This document shows positions 11,190-23,494 of a stretch of 64,000 nt of DNA, piece by piece; positions within the stretch are counted from its first letter, which is position 1, and every line of letters begins with the position of its first letter. Origin of the DNA: Aphrocallistes beatrix (Eukaryota; Porifera; Hexactinellida; Sceptrulophora; Aphrocallistidae); assembly GCA_963281255.1 (NCBI GenBank), contig OY725505.1:744001-808000 (forward strand). The letters run 5' to 3'. The notes beneath the pieces are model-generated. The model worked only from the letters and a program-made list of their open reading frames with translations, did no database searches and was not told where the DNA came from. The translations under genes were made by a program, and so were the position numbers.

Positions 11190-11870
11190 ATTCTTAATTT
11201 TAATGAGGAGATAAAAACTCTTGCATTATTCTGAGTTTTAAATTATTCGTTAGCATTCACGAGGTTCTACTGTACCCGGGTAAACTGGGGCGACTTTGGC
11301 CCTACGACGTGACTTTGTCCCACAATAATAATTTTTATAAATATGCTCAAAATTAGAAATATCGCGGTTTAAATACCTGTGGCTATATTGAGAGTTTCGT
11401 TCAATCAACGTAATTACATTGATTCATAAGTTTACGACATTTTATCAAAAAATTTTTAAAATTGAGGGCCAAATCAACCTGTTGGGCCAAAATCGACACA
11501 AATTTACTTCAATATAATTGGTTGGAATCGTCTCAATTTGCTATTAGGTGATAATACTAAGAAGTGCACAGTAATAATAACAATTCAGACTAAACAAGTT
11601 GTTTTAAGAAACACAGATTGTCTAGAACAGAATACTGTCTGCAGTAAAGTTCTCATTTCTAAGAATAAACACAGTTCTATCTTTGTAAGAGATAAACCAA
11701 CAATGAAATAACATTCCATCTGTAACCAACGTGCACTCTAGAAATTCACGGTACTTTCCCTGACAACCAGAAACATGCTGTGGTATGCTCAGGTGGCACA
11801 CCATATGTCTAGATTAAATTATTTATTCATTTTATCTCTAAGCAAGAAAGAGATCATTCTAGTACGAATA
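11190..11870. repeat. Diverged copy of 7000-7370 with an internal insertion
   Basis: Both segments share a TTATTCGT..ACGAGGTTCTA block, the GTTGGAATCGTCTCAATTTGC block and AAATTATTCATTCATTTTATCTCTAA. The copy here has about 240 extra bases near 11280-11520 and a further ~80 near 11555-11640. This records a segmental duplication followed by insertion or loss. Confidence 0.65.
11622..11804 (-). pseudogene. Second copy of the hypothetical ORF at 7044-7301
   Basis: 60 residues, starting at the ATG that corresponds to the one at 7301. It shares HLSIPQHV.GCQGK.REF and LVTDGMLFHCWFI with the first copy, then stops where the homologous segment is interrupted. No known family recognised. Function cannot be inferred; called a likely relic. 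Confidence 0.3.
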
Positions 11871-11996
11871 AGAGTGTCACGGATTGTACAGAGATCTCGC
11901 ACAATCTTTGTAGAAAGAGATTTAGGAATTAGTAAATTCATAGTCTTTGTTACTATATCTCAATTATATTTCTATTGAACTAAAGTCTACCTTTCG

Positions 11997-12040
11997 TTGA
12001 TTTGTACTAGTTCGTCCATCACATTAATATAATTGAGATT
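11997..12040. repeat. 44-bp direct repeat flanking the gypsy remnant (left)
   Basis: Matches 15483-15526 with two mismatches (begins TTGATTTGTACTAGTTCG, ends AATATAATTGAGATT). Repeats immediately outside gag and inside the broken integrase end suggest LTR remnants, although the full LTRs could not be delimited. Confidence 0.5.
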
Positions 12041-12046
12041 ATTCGG

Positions 12047-15000
12047 ATGGTCCAAGCAAATAGGGCGCCCACGCTCAAAAAGGTTGAAAAAGTTGAGGAT
12101 TGGAAACCCTTCTTTCAAGCGGGAACGGAGGGACTGAGAGCGACAGAGGGTGGGGTCTTAAAGGCGTTGCAGATGCTACCTAGTTATGCAAATCGTAGCT
12201 ACGCGGAACGTAAGCTAGTAATCGAGGTGGTTGAAGAAAACCAAGAAGCTTCAGATCTGGAAGCGGCATTTGAGACGAGATAAAGCAGATCGATCCCCCG
12301 AAAGACCCCATCGGGCGCTTCGTGATTTGCGAAAGACGGACTGGCAGGCGGGCGAGAAGAAATATGATTTCTTCTACCGTATGAAAGACCTACCCCACGA
12401 GGAGAAAGCCACGACCGTACTGGATTGCAATATTTCGTTTCTCAGCTTCCCTGAGTCTACAGCCGCCACTGCGGGAGTGGATCGACGGACAGGGTGAAGT
12501 GGTACCAAGGAAGCTAGACAGTCGATGATTCGGGTGAAGACAGCGCTAGTAGAAAAGGATGTTCCGCTGGACTATGGATATAGAGATCTAGGGAAATTGC
12601 CGTACTCCAACAAGGTAAAGACTTAGTGGGGACGACAGACTCCATCAAGGACCGTGAATCACCCCACGAAGAGGTTGAACATTCATCAGTATATGTCACA
12701 TCCAGTGATAGGTCTCGTGGTGTACAACGTGGTCAAGGTAACTTAAAGTACTAGCAAAGATCGGTCAAGAAGTATCCAGGCAACCAGAACCAGCAGAGAG
12801 GACGGTGCTTTATATGTGAATCCACAAGACATTTCATGGCCCAGTGCCCGGAGCGGTATTGTCCCAAGTGCGGGGAAAAGGGACATGAAATCCGAAATTG
12901 TCCCAATGCAAAGGGACTTAGGAGCGTATTTCGAATGGATTTGCAACAGAAACTTCCTCGGGACGCGGCGGTGGTGATACCAGTGAAATGGAATGATCGG
13001 CCAATTGACGTAATGATAGACACCGGGGCGAGTGGTGGATAAGGGAACCTTGCAGGCAATGTGAATACCATATGTAGAGAAGGATGATGAGTGCATGAGT
13101 TAGGACGAGCACCTCTAATGGTCTGTGGTATAGCACGTGTGTCGATAGACATAGGAGACTCTCATCAGGTAGACCACGAGATTGAAGTGTTGGATACAAA
13201 GGCGAATACTGCTATCCTGGGAAGAAGGTTTCTGGCGCTATGTAAGGGTACTACCTTCGATTGGGAGAATTTACGGGTGAAGTTGGGAGGATACTGGAAG
13301 CTGTCTCTGACTGCAGCCTATGGGGACAAGTGGGCTGAACTAGGACTGAGGTAATGCAGATGGAAGTGGACCTCGGCAGGAGTAGCTCAAAGATGAGGTT
13401 TGATATAAATCCACAATTGCCTCGGGAGGAACGTGAGACGATTAGCAGGGTACTAGATAAGTGGAAGGAAGTTTTTGCAGAAAATCCCAAGAGTCCTCAT
13501 GAAATCAGACATCGGAACACCTCAAAACGTTACTGGATGAGGGACCTGTCCGGCACGGTCCTCTCCGTGTATCTCTGAGATAGAGGCTGAGATATCCCGA
13601 CAGAGAGATGAAATGCTGCGCAATAGAATCATTCGTCCTTCGGTTTCACTGTGGTCCAGCCGTGTTATTTTAGTCAAGAAGAAGGACGGATCACATCGTT
13701 TTGCTGTGGATTATCGCGATTTGGATGATCTTTCGATAAAGGATGCTTACCCTACGCCGGATGCGCGGGATGTGTTTGACAGGATGGGAGGGTGCAATGT
13801 ATTCTCAAAGCTGGATGGCGTGTCAGCGTATTGGTGTATATTTATGAGGGAGGAATACAAAGAACTCACCGCCTTTGTATCCACACGGGGACAATTCGAG
13901 TTCAACCGAATGCCATTTGGGATATCTAACTCCCAGGCAACGTACCAGAGGGCAGTCGATCAAGCTCTTCAGGGTAGCTTGAATGCCCAGGCCTTTGTGC
14001 AAGACACATGTGTTCATTCACCCGACTTCGAGAGTCATGTGCATCACCTGGACGAAACTCTGAGCAGACTTAACAAGGCCGGGATCCAGCTGTGAATAGA
14101 AAAGTGTGCTTTTGGATACAGAGAGGTAGAGTTGTTAGGTCACTTAGTCTCGAGTGAGGGTAGACGCCCACTCCCGTCAAAGTTGTTGAAGATTTCGCAA
14201 ATCCCGCTGCTTCAGTCGAAGAAGGAGGTGCGTCAGTTTATGTGGTTAATCAATTGGTACCGCGATTATGTCCCTAGCCTGTCAGCTATAGCGGACCACT
14301 ATATGCGCTTACGAGTAAGGACGTTATGTGGCAGTGGACGGAAGAATGCGAACCAAGTTTCCAGAGTCTGAGAGCATATCTGGTAAGGGAACCTCAACAT
14401 TTGGCTTTCACAGATTGGAAGATTCCGTTTTGCGTGGAAACCGATGCGTCAGGTATTGCAGTTGGTGCGGTACTCACCCATGACGTTGGAAGTGGCAAAA
14501 AGAGAGTTTTTCTCTAGTAAGTTGAATGATGCACAACGGAAGTATTCAGCCGGAGAATTGGAAACCTACGCACTAGTTGTGGCGCTAAGGAAATGGAAAG
14601 TTTATTTACAGGCCGCGGATAAAGTCGTGATAATCACTGATCACCACCCATTGAAGTGATTGAGCAACAAAGGGATCCAAGGAACAAGTACGCTAGATGG
14701 ATTCTTGAGTTTGAACCGATTAACTATGAAATTCGCTATCGAAGGGGCCATGAAAATGGAGCGGCGGACTATTTGATACTGGGGAACATGGATGAAGCGG
14801 TTAGTGACGAAGGAAGTTTTGAAAGATGTGCATTTGTGTTGGATCAAGAATTGAACAGTTGCGGAACGATTTACTGAAGAGTCAGCTCAATGATCAGAGC
14901 ATCGCGAGAGCAGTCAAGCAGTTGCGAGAAAAGGGAGAGATAACGTTTGGGCCATTTAAGAAACAAGAAGGAATGAGAGTAGATGGGAAGGAAGGCTTTT

Positions 15001-15490
15001 TCGGAAGAGAGCATTGGTCGTGCCGCGGAGTCGGAAAACAGGAGTTACAGAGATAGCACACCGAGTCACGCATGCTGGAATAGAAAAGACGTACGCGTAT
15101 TTGCGAGATCGTTTCTACTGGATAGGAATGAAGAAAGACATGGAACATTGTTGCAGAGCGTGTGTAGTGTGCCTCGAGAATAAAAGTTCTACGAAGAAGA
15201 ATGATACATTAAAGCCAATCATTTTATATCGCCCAGAACCAACAAGAGCGATAGCAGCTGATATCTCAGTGCTACCTTGGGGAGCTGAGGGCTATCGTTG
15301 TATGCTGATAATCGTAGACTTATTCTCGAAGTTCGTTGATATCGTAGCTATGCGAGACCAGACAGCGGAGTCTGTGGGGAGTGGATTGGAAAATGTGTGT
15401 TGTATAGGTATGGGACTCCCTTTAACGGATCAGGGAGGAACGTTGACGGAGAGTGTATCCGGGAAATGTGTGCGAAATTTCCTTGATTTG
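12047..15490 (+). mobile_element. Decayed Ty3/gypsy retrotransposon (gag-pol remnants)
   Basis: Reading left to right through many frameshifts: a gag-like part; two CCHC zinc knuckles (about 12806-12905; CX2CX4HX4C twice); a protease motif VMIDTGASG near 13010; reverse transcriptase with a YRDLDDL block and NRMPFGISNS (13613-14095); an RNase H start with ETDASGIAVGAV (14440) and ITDHHPLK (14635); an integrase zinc-binding region (about 15055-15180) and core start. The RT catalytic box reads FVQD where active enzymes have YxDD, so it is dead. Integrase ends abruptly near 15483. Stops and frameshifts are spread over the full length. Confidence 0.9.
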
Positions 15491-15526
15491 TACCAGTTCG
15501 TCCATCACATAAATATAATTGAGATT
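15483..15526. repeat. 44-bp direct repeat flanking the gypsy remnant (right)
   Basis: Partner of 11997-12040. It replaces the expected continuation of integrase, which would fit a deletion joining the integrase gene to LTR sequence. From here to 17160 there is no supportable gene: only AT-rich sequence, with short similar blocks near 16330 and 16830 (TGAGATAT..AAGCAGCATTTT). Confidence 0.5.
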
Positions 15527-17166
15527 GTTTATCTGAAGTTTGTTTACATTATCAGAGTTTAATCTATTTGGGATTAATCTAAATATAGTTCAGTTCGGTT
15601 TGTTTGGATTCTAAATTTTCCATCAAGTTCATATAAACAAATTAGCCAATAAACAATGGCAGTAGAATTAGATGGAATATACTGTCTCTGTCATCACAGT
15701 TCATTGATATGTCAGTGATACATTGCAACATAATATAATGAGAACTCTGTAGCTTATCACTCATTGGTCAGTTTATTATCAAAACAGAAACACAAACAAA
15801 CGAGGTACACACAAAATAGAAGAAATTGTGTCTATCTGTGCTGATACAACTCAAAATTCACAAATAAACTCTTCCTAAAGCGACAAAGATTAACTTCACA
15901 CCAAACTCATTCTGACCTTAGAATTCTAGGCTAGATTCTCAAGGCTGATTGGTACCATTGAAATTTCGTTGTCATGGTGCATCAACTTACTGTATTACTG
16001 ATCGACATCGAATACCAGACACTGGTCCGGTTGCTAGGTTGTTTAGAGGTCTCTTTTGATTGGTTGATAGCAGAGAGAACACCAGAGGGGAAGGGAGGAG
16101 GAGGACCTATAAAAAAAGACCAATCAATGAACTCTCAATGAACTCTGAAAATATATCAGAAATTTTCCCTAAAAGAATTGAGCAATAATTGGCGCCTGAT
16201 GAAGAGTAATATTAACTGTCATGAGCCGAGTAAACTAAGCTAATTATTCCTGATATTGAGCAACCATGGATGGAATAGAAATTTAGGAGAAACGCTATTG
16301 GTTCTACTACCACAATTGTCCAGCATTTCAATGAGATATATGTAAGAAGGAAGTGAAGAGCAGCATTTTGAGTTGATAATATTAAACAAAGACTGTAATG
16401 AAGGCATTTGCGAATGAAGAGGTGGTTGAGTGGAATTTTAAGGGAGTGACAATGAATAACAGGGATAAATGGTACCTTTTGAAGGATCAATTGAAATAGT
16501 ACAATACCTGTCCAAAGGGAATTAATATCGCTTGTGCCACCTTGATCCACTTGTTCCCATAATATATAATGGTGGCAAGTGGAACAAGGTGATACAGGTA
16601 CTAGCAATAGCGCTTTGGAAAGGATTTTCTATAGGAACCTTCTAGATTGATTTATTCGAGTGTGTATATTTCGAAATTGAAGTTAGATTTCATTAACTTT
16701 AGTGGTTTCAATTAATTGGTATCCATAGATAGACCCAATTTAGTATAACTTATGATGTAAAGCAGTATTCCATACTTTTGGTCAGGCAGTATATGATTTG
16801 TGGAGCTTTTTGATGAGATATGTTAAGTAGAAGAGGAAAGCAGCATTTTAGAACGGAATTTAGAGTAGAACTAAAGTCTAAACATTCTCAATTTTGAAGA
16901 TTTTAGAAACGAGGTCTTTCCTAAATGTTGTTTATCCATGGTTACTCTTTGCACAGAAACAGCATCATATCAAGAAGAAACAAATGCATTTTGAGAAATG
17001 GACAAATAATAAACAAATAATGTTTACAGGTGCCACATCTAGTGAAACTGTTTCCTGCCAAATCTCAAAATATAGTGACCTCCCGAGACCATCCAATGAG
17101 AGACAGGAGCCCTTTAGACAGAAATCCTTACTATAAAAACTCGAATAATTTATATATATATATATA

Positions 17167-17962
17167 CAGGGTGACACATAAGTTCTGTTACAAGCTTCAT
17201 TAGGTATAAAATTCTTATACTCAAACGATCTTAGTTATTATGGTCCTTAGAGATTGTTATTCGAATATTTTCAATGATTTTAAAAGATTTTTCGATTCTA
17301 TGACTTAGAAATGTGTTTTGTATGGTGAGTTTTGGGGAAAAAAAATGTGTCCTAGCACGCAGCGAAAATCGTGAATCAAGGCCCACTGCTTTTCAAGTTA
17401 TCTTCCCAGAGTCTTCAAATTCTAGGAAAAATTAGCTCACACATTTTCCTCGAACACTCTAAATTTGTAGAGATATAAGATGTTCAGATCAGTGCATTTG
17501 AGATCAGTGCAAGAGATCAGTGCAAGACAGATCAGTGCAAGACCAATTGGATTAGATTATTTTGTGATGCCATTTGGGGAATTTTGCAAAATGTACCTGA
17601 TTTGAACTGCGACTGAATAACTTTTTCTAGTTTCTGATAACGAATTCAGTGGATTTATGAAATATTTCTATGGCGAATGAAAGGTAACTGGTGCTAAATC
17701 GTCATGGGACATCGATTATGAAGACATTTTTTACAGAAGCAGTGGGCTCTGATTCGCGATTTTCGCTGCGTGCCAGGACACATTTTATTTTCTCAAAATT
17801 CACCATACAAAACACATTTCAAAGTCATAGAATCGAAAAATCTTTTAAAATCATTGAAAATATTCGAATTACAATCTCTAAGGACCATAATAACTAAGAT
17901 CGTTTGAATATAAGAAATTTTATACATAATGAAGCTTGTAACAGAACTTATGTGTCACCCTG
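17167..17962. mobile_element. Foldback element with mariner-like ends and TA target site
   Basis: Begins CAGGGTGACACATAAGTTC and ends with its exact reverse complement, inside TA-rich sequence. The inverted arms run about 235 bp and are nearly identical. The CAGGGTG..CATAAGTT start resembles Tc1/mariner termini and the flanking TA fits that target. The middle holds four short tandem GATCAGTGCAAGA-type units (about 17485-17545). No transposase. Confidence 0.7.
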
Positions 17963-18157
17963 TATATATATACAAACGTGCTTGGCTTGCTTGCGCCGTG
18001 GCTGGAAGATATTTTCTGTCCGCCGGATGCCGCCCCTGGGGTCACATTGAATAATAATATGAGAAATAAATATGCCTGTCTCACTGTTGTAATCGATATC
18101 GCACGAAAAATCACCAATTTAGTTGCATCATGCGTGAGATATAATAATATACACATT

Positions 18158-19243
18158 CATAGCCTACTGTATATAAGGCCTTACAGTAACTTGCGGATTT
18201 GGGACTAGGGATGCGGAGGAAGACCGTTGAACTAATACATGAGCTGCCTTAAATCATTAACAAAGCACAATAGAGCTTAGGAATGTATTATCAGCATATA
18301 TAAATATGGTGTCAAAGTACCCATATCCGTTGTTAAAAATTTGATTAGTCACCATATGGTTGCGCAATAGGTTATATTTGTGACAAATTTGGTGATTTTC
18401 AGAGGCCGTTTAGGGGCACTTCTAAGTGTTTTTATTGTAAAATTTTTCGCATAGAACTGAGATGTGAATGGGTTAATACGAAAAATTTGGAATTTTTTCA
18501 TGGAATGTTGGTACATTCCAGTGTTGCTATGTAAACGTGTTTTGGTCAGTTGGCGTTATATCTTGAAAACTGCAATGGCTACACATTCAAATGTAATTCC
18601 ATTTGATAGCGAATATACTACTTCCTATTAAGTGATAATATAATTTCGACCTCTAAATTCAATAGTTTATGAGATATTCGACAAATTATCGAATGTGACC
18701 AATATGGTACATTGTCGAATATCTCATAAACTATTGAATTTAGAGGTCGAAATTATATCATCACTTAATAGGAAGTACTTTAGTACATTCGCTATCAAAT
18801 GGAATTACATTTGAATGTGTAGCCATTGCAGTTTTCAAGATATAACGCCAACTGACCAAAACACGTTTCCATAGCAACACTGGAATGTACCAACATTCCA
18901 TGAAAAAATTCCAAATTTTTCGTATTAACCCATTCACATCTCAGTTCTATGCGAAAAATTTTACAATAAAAACACTTAGAAGTGCCCCTAAACGGCCTCT
19001 GAAAATCACCAAATTTGTCACAAATATAACCTATTGCGCAACCATATGGTGACTAATCAAATTTTTAACAACGGATATGGGTACTTTGACACCATATTTA
19101 TATATGCTGATAATACATTCCTAAGCTCTATTGTGCTTTGTTAATGATTTAAGGCAGCTCATGTATTAGTTCAACGGTCTTCCTCCGCATCCCTAGTCCC
19201 AAATCCGCAAGTTACTGTAAGGCCTTATATACAGTAGGCTATG
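18158..19243. repeat. 1.09-kb near-perfect palindrome (foldback element, copy 1)
   Basis: The left arm starts CATAGCCTACTGTATATAAGG at 18158 and the right arm ends with its reverse complement at 19243. Arms of about 535 bp pair almost without mismatch around a loop near 18685-18711. The same landmarks, more diverged, build the palindrome at 30490-31537, so this is a repeat family rather than a one-off rearrangement. No ORF of note. Confidence 0.85.
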
Positions 19244-19289
19244 ACACATTCTATTAAAATTTCAACCTTTTATCACCAAAATGGCTGAA

Positions 19290-19640
19290 TTTCAAATTAT
19301 AAAAACTCATAAAATATTCATGTTATTGCTTTCAAACCGCGAAAATCAGATCCTACATTGTGAAATATCCTACATTAGTTGTTGAGATCTTGCTTATATC
19401 TTTAAACAAAGCTTTGCAGTGGAGGTGTTAAAATATGAATATATACTTATAAAAACCGGAAGTGATGAGATTTTGCGAAAAAATGTGGACAGTGCACATC
19501 TACAAGCGAAATTTGGTAAAAATCGGAATATTAGATTTCGCAGTAGCGCGCGTACGTACATACATACATACATACGGACGGACGAGATACTCCGTCCATA
19601 CCATAAGGGCATCTCCCTATAGGAGCTGCACTAAAAATGA
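19290..19640 (+). repeat. Dispersed repeat with a (CATA)n tract, copy B
   Basis: Short-tract version of 6190-6860: the CATA run has about four units against about 40. Flanking blocks (TTGCTTTCAAACCGCGAAAATC, AGATTTCGCAGTAGCGCGCGTAC, GGACGGACGAGATACTCCGTCC) are conserved. The copy breaks off into CTAGGTGTTAGCACCTATAG just after 19640. From here to 20880 I see no supportable gene. Confidence 0.75.
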
Positions 19641-20884
19641 CTAGGTGTTAGCACCTATAGTCATCCAATTTTTTGTGTCCCATATTTTGACGAATGTGAT
19701 GATCTCATTATAGTAGTTTCGTCTGGAATGTATATCTTCTTGTAGATTTCAAGATATAATGGAATATAGTATTTGCTTTTATGGATAAAGTAACGGAATG
19801 AAAAATGAACAGTAATATTTCAAACCTTCTCAGGTTTAGAGTCCTTAGCATTGTTCTACTAAGAATCTTTGTAGATAGGCGCATTTCAAATCTCTTTGTA
19901 GCCAAAACAATCAGATTTGCTAAATATAGTAAGCTTTGAAAGTCAGAATATGGTGTATAATTGACTTCAGTATAAAATGACAACAAAAATTGTAATTTCG
20001 CCCTTATAATTCACAATTTTATACTTAGATTGTTTAAAGTAATAGTTTAACTAATAATTAGTACTCCTAGTTAGGATTAAACTAAAATGCAATTATGTTA
20101 TAATAAAAATATTTTTTTCTTTTCTTAATCTGAGTAATTTTTTTCAGAGCCTAAATCTTGCTGAATCCTTTTACAAAAACAAAAATTACACTACTAAAGT
20201 ATATAGTCATACTTATAAATGAAGTAATGCTGAAATTATAATATTCTTCCTAAACATATGCATAATATTACACAAAGTTAAAGTTCATTGCCAATAATTT
20301 GGGGCATATGTCACATACCTTAAATGCCCATCTCTTCCAATTTCAGTTGGATCAGCTATAACATACTGAATTAGATTTTAATGTTGATATTCGTATTTAG
20401 CATTAAATCTGGAGAAATCTGAGGAGTCACATGACCATACTCGAGCTGAATATTTTACTTGACGACGCGGGAATGTGGAACATATCAATCGACAAACCAC
20501 CTAGTAACCCCATGGAGTGACCCCTTGTTATGCTCCCCTATATTCCATGAGTTAAAATAAACATAAACCAACACTACATGATCATTTAGTAGGATTTCCT
20601 GAATGCGGAATTGACAATATAAATGCTCTGTACCGTAGACTAGCGTTTTAAGATTTTTTTAATATAAATATTGTAAACAAAAGTTAACAAATAATTTCTC
20701 ACATAGATCCTAAAATATAATATTCTAGATCTACACCCCTGGAAACCCCATGTCAAACAATGATAGCCTACAATAGTGTCGTACAATGATTCCTATTATG
20801 AGAGTGAAGCCGTACATAATATTGTAAATGATATGATTGTTAATTGAGTAACCTAATCTCTTAATTAACTGATTCACTTTTCCA

Positions 20885-20894
20885 ATATAAATAG
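20885..20894 (+). promoter_or_regulatory. TATA box of NHL gene 2
   Basis: ATATAAATAG about 70 bp before the ATG at 20960. Confidence 0.5.
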
Positions 20895-20959
20895 TCTTAG
20901 GAGACTCCTGTTCATTCAAAATACAAACTATCCTATTAGCAATCGTAAAGTTGAGTAGA

Positions 20960-22180
20960 ATGGCCGTAGCATTTCCTGCCCCACAGCCCGTGGACCCAGT
21001 GGAGGTCCACATCAACCACTTCTTCGACCGCGTGATCGCGTATGCACAGCACAGAAGAGCGACACTCCTGACAGCCGCGCACGAGAAGAGACAAGAAATG
21101 GAAACTAGAGTGACAGAGCGCGAAAACAGCGAGCAGCAGCTTCTGTCCGCGAGAGCTGAGATAGAGCGACACCTCAGGGAGAACTTCCTTCAAGAGACAC
21201 AGGAGCGCCTCCTAGCAGAGATAGAGCAGAAACTGGAAGTGTTACGTGCTCCTGTCCCCGACACGTATCTGGTGTTCCGAGGCGAGTGTGAACAACTGGA
21301 GCAGCTGATTGAAGGTGTGGGAGAGATCTACGAGCAAAAGGTACCAGTTGTCCCCCGCTACCATGATATGAGACCCAAAGTAACAGTTGCGAAGAGAGGT
21401 AAAGCTCCTGAAGAACTCTGGTCTCCTCAAGGTATCGCTACAGACCCAGCTACTAACCACATATATATCGCTGAGGGAGGTATATATCCTAATTTCGCGA
21501 GAGTGTCTATATTTTCAGAGTCAGGAGAGTACCTAAACAGTTACACTCATAAACACATGAAATCATTATACGGCATAGCCATACACGAAAACAACGTGTA
21601 TGTAACGGACAGAAGAGTACACGCTGTGTTCCATTTGAAGATAGAGGCTGACTTCCGTCTGGTGACTAAGCTAGGGAGCAGTGGGTCTGGTATCGGACAG
21701 TTTGATTATCCCAGCCAACTCTCCATCTCTACTAATGGGGATGTGTATATAGCTGATAGAGACAACAACAGAATCCAAATCCTGAATTGCTCTCTACATC
21801 CGATTAGAGAGGTGACACATCCATCTATGCACTGGCCGCGTGACGTAAAATTAACGACAGAAGAGATGTATGTACTTAGTCGAAATGATTCTCCTTGCGT
21901 TCATGTATTTAATCATACCGGACATAAGATACGCTCTCTAATTACACTTGGTAGAGGAAGACAGGTAACTATGCCCTTCTTCTTCTGTCTCGACACCAAA
22001 AAGAATTTAATTATCAGTGATAACAGTGCTAACCAAATAAAAATATTCTCAAACGAAGAAGCCCTCTTCCACACGATAGGGGAATATGGACACCAAACAG
22101 GAATGTTTGATTCTCCTCACGGATTAGCTCTGACTTCAAATCTAAACTTAGTTACTGTGTCCTCGAATGATAATTTATAA
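20960..22180 (+). CDS. Coiled-coil NHL-repeat protein 2
   Basis: 406 residues from the ATG at 20960 (MAVAFP, as in paralogues); three codons further up is a TTG. Same plan as the gene at 9091: VDPVEVHINHFFDRVI block, charged coiled coil (about 30-95), VFRGECEQLEQLIEGVGE linker, then an NHL propeller with HIYIAEG, DVYIADRDNNRIQIL and NLIISD signatures. It ends SSNDNL and lacks the last ~8 residues found in paralogues (the LQIF strand), so the final blade may be incomplete. GC content is higher in the first 350 bp than in the flanks, perhaps reflecting the coiled-coil codons. Probably functional; partner or RNA target unknown. Confidence 0.85.
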   Translation: MAVAFPAPQPVDPVEVHINHFFDRVIAYAQHRRATLLTAAHEKRQEMETRVTERENSEQQLLSARAEIERHLRENFLQETQERLLAEIEQKLEVLRAPVPDTYLVFRGECEQLEQLIEGVGEIYEQKVPVVPRYHDMRPKVTVAKRGKAPEELWSPQGIATDPATNHIYIAEGGIYPNFARVSIFSESGEYLNSYTHKHMKSLYGIAIHENNVYVTDRRVHAVFHLKIEADFRLVTKLGSSGSGIGQFDYPSQLSISTNGDVYIADRDNNRIQILNCSLHPIREVTHPSMHWPRDVKLTTEEMYVLSRNDSPCVHVFNHTGHKIRSLITLGRGRQVTMPFFFCLDTKKNLIISDNSANQIKIFSNEEALFHTIGEYGHQTGMFDSPHGLALTSNLNLVTVSSNDNL

Positions 22181-22486
22181 TATTTTCTTCTCTATAAGTG
22201 TTGTATGTGTCATTATTTGTTTCATTTTCTTTTGTTCCTAAGTAAACTTTGTGATCTCGATCTCATATACTTAAACCTAATTTACTTTATATAACCGCAA
22301 CTTCAATATGGAACTAAGGTCACATAACTATATCTCACTTCTATCACCAGGAATGATAGAGTGTAGCATTGATATTGTTGTCACCTGATTTAATTTAAAA
22401 TATTTTTCGTCAGTCATGTCAAGTCAAGAAACGAACTTTATTGTCTTCAGAACAACGAAAAATCTCCTAAAATTAAAGAGGTTGAG

Positions 22487-22983
22487 GTTAAGTAAAGTAA
22501 AGTAAAGTAAAGTAAAGTAAAGTAAAGTAAAGTAAAGTAAAGTAAAGTAAAGTAAAGTAAAGTAAAGTAAAGTAAAGTAAAGTAAAGTAAAGTAAAGTAA
22601 AGTAAAGTAAAGTAAAGTTTGTAGATTTATACACCCCCCGAATCCATGCTAATATGTTCTTAGGGGGTTCACAATTTGGGTGAGGTGCTAAGCCTACTGG
22701 TAGTTGCTGACTGAGGTGTATGCAGCATGTGTGTATATGATTGCGTGTTTATAGAGAAAAACTCGGATATCAGTAAGCAAGAAAGATAGCATCTTACTTT
22801 GCCTCAAGCGAGATGACATCCTTAGTGCTTTTAACTTCACTTAGGTTCTGCAAGAGTGTAGGCTCAGATTACTTTACCGAAGCAAAGTAATCGAGAGCAA
22901 AATGCAAATGACTAGGGCGAGGTTAGAACCCCTGACCTAAGTATTGGTGTCCAAATGCCCTAACCACTGCACCACCCAAGCAG
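22487..22983 (-). repeat. tRNA-derived SINE with a pentanucleotide tail
   Basis: On the minus strand the element starts near 22983 with a tRNA-like head. A box A-like TGGTGCAGTGGTTAGGGC is at 22957-22974 and a box B-like GGGGTTCTAACCTCG at 22918-22932, with tRNA-like spacing, which gives an internal Pol III promoter. A ~300-bp body follows, and the element ends in about 26 copies of a 5-bp unit (AGTAA on the plus strand, 22489-22618), as SINE tails often do. No target duplication was resolved. Confidence 0.7.
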
Positions 22984-23159
22984 ATAATAGAGACAGATGT
23001 CAAAATAGACACATGCGTGAACCAATCAGGAAACAGAGACTTTTCTAAACTCAGTTCCACCTTCGCTCTCAGTCAATCAGAAGCAGTACAGGACCTGAAT
23101 GAACTACAGCTGCTAACTCTTACTGTCAGCAGCTGTTGGAGACGGAGAGAGCACGCTAT

Positions 23160-23465
23160 GACTGTGACTCTAATTCCATCTCTCAGCCTCGAGTCACATA
23201 CAAGACAGTGTCTGGTGTGGATGGACCTCTTGTCATATTGGACATGTCGAGTTCCCTAAATTCGCTGAGATTGTGACACTCATAGGCGCCGAACCCGGTG
23301 GGGGCTGGGGGGCTCAAGCTCCCCCTGGAATCGAAGATGGCCCATAGATACAATACAAATTTTAGGGCTGAGCCCCCCTAGAACGCCAAAATTACCCTTA
23401 GATTTCGAAAAGTTCGGCGCCCCAGGTGACACTCACATTGGCTGATAGATTTAAGCGTTTAGGAT
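23160..23465 (+). pseudogene. V-type ATPase subunit B fragment (pseudogene)
   Basis: From 23181 the reading gives [19 protein letters not shown], the conserved N-terminal region of V-ATPase subunit B, the regulatory nucleotide-binding subunit of the proton pump. At 23247 one base is missing; in the next frame [11 protein letters not shown] follows, then TLADRFKRLG after the MITE at 23281-23425 is left out. Only this small piece is present, and upstream sequence to about 23040 may hold more decayed codons. A relic, probably of a processed copy. Confidence 0.7.
23281..23425. mobile_element. 145-bp MITE with 8-bp TSD GTGACACT
   Basis: Ends CATAGGCGCCGAAC and GTTCGGCGCCCCAG are inverted repeats. 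GTGACACT is duplicated exactly at 23273-23280 and 23426-23433. Removing the element and one TSD copy restores the V-ATPase B homology across the junction, which proves the insertion independently. The 8-bp duplication fits hAT-type transposition. Confidence 0.85.
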
Positions 23466-23494
23466 GCTTGGAGCATTTAACATATATTGAAAAT

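Noticed and set aside
16212-16607. A 131-residue hydrophobic ORF as a gene
   Set aside because: No similarity, no promoter, and part of its sequence recurs diverged near 16830 without an open frame.
22918-22983. A functional tRNA gene
   Set aside because: The acceptor stem does not close well and the sequence runs on into a SINE body and tail.
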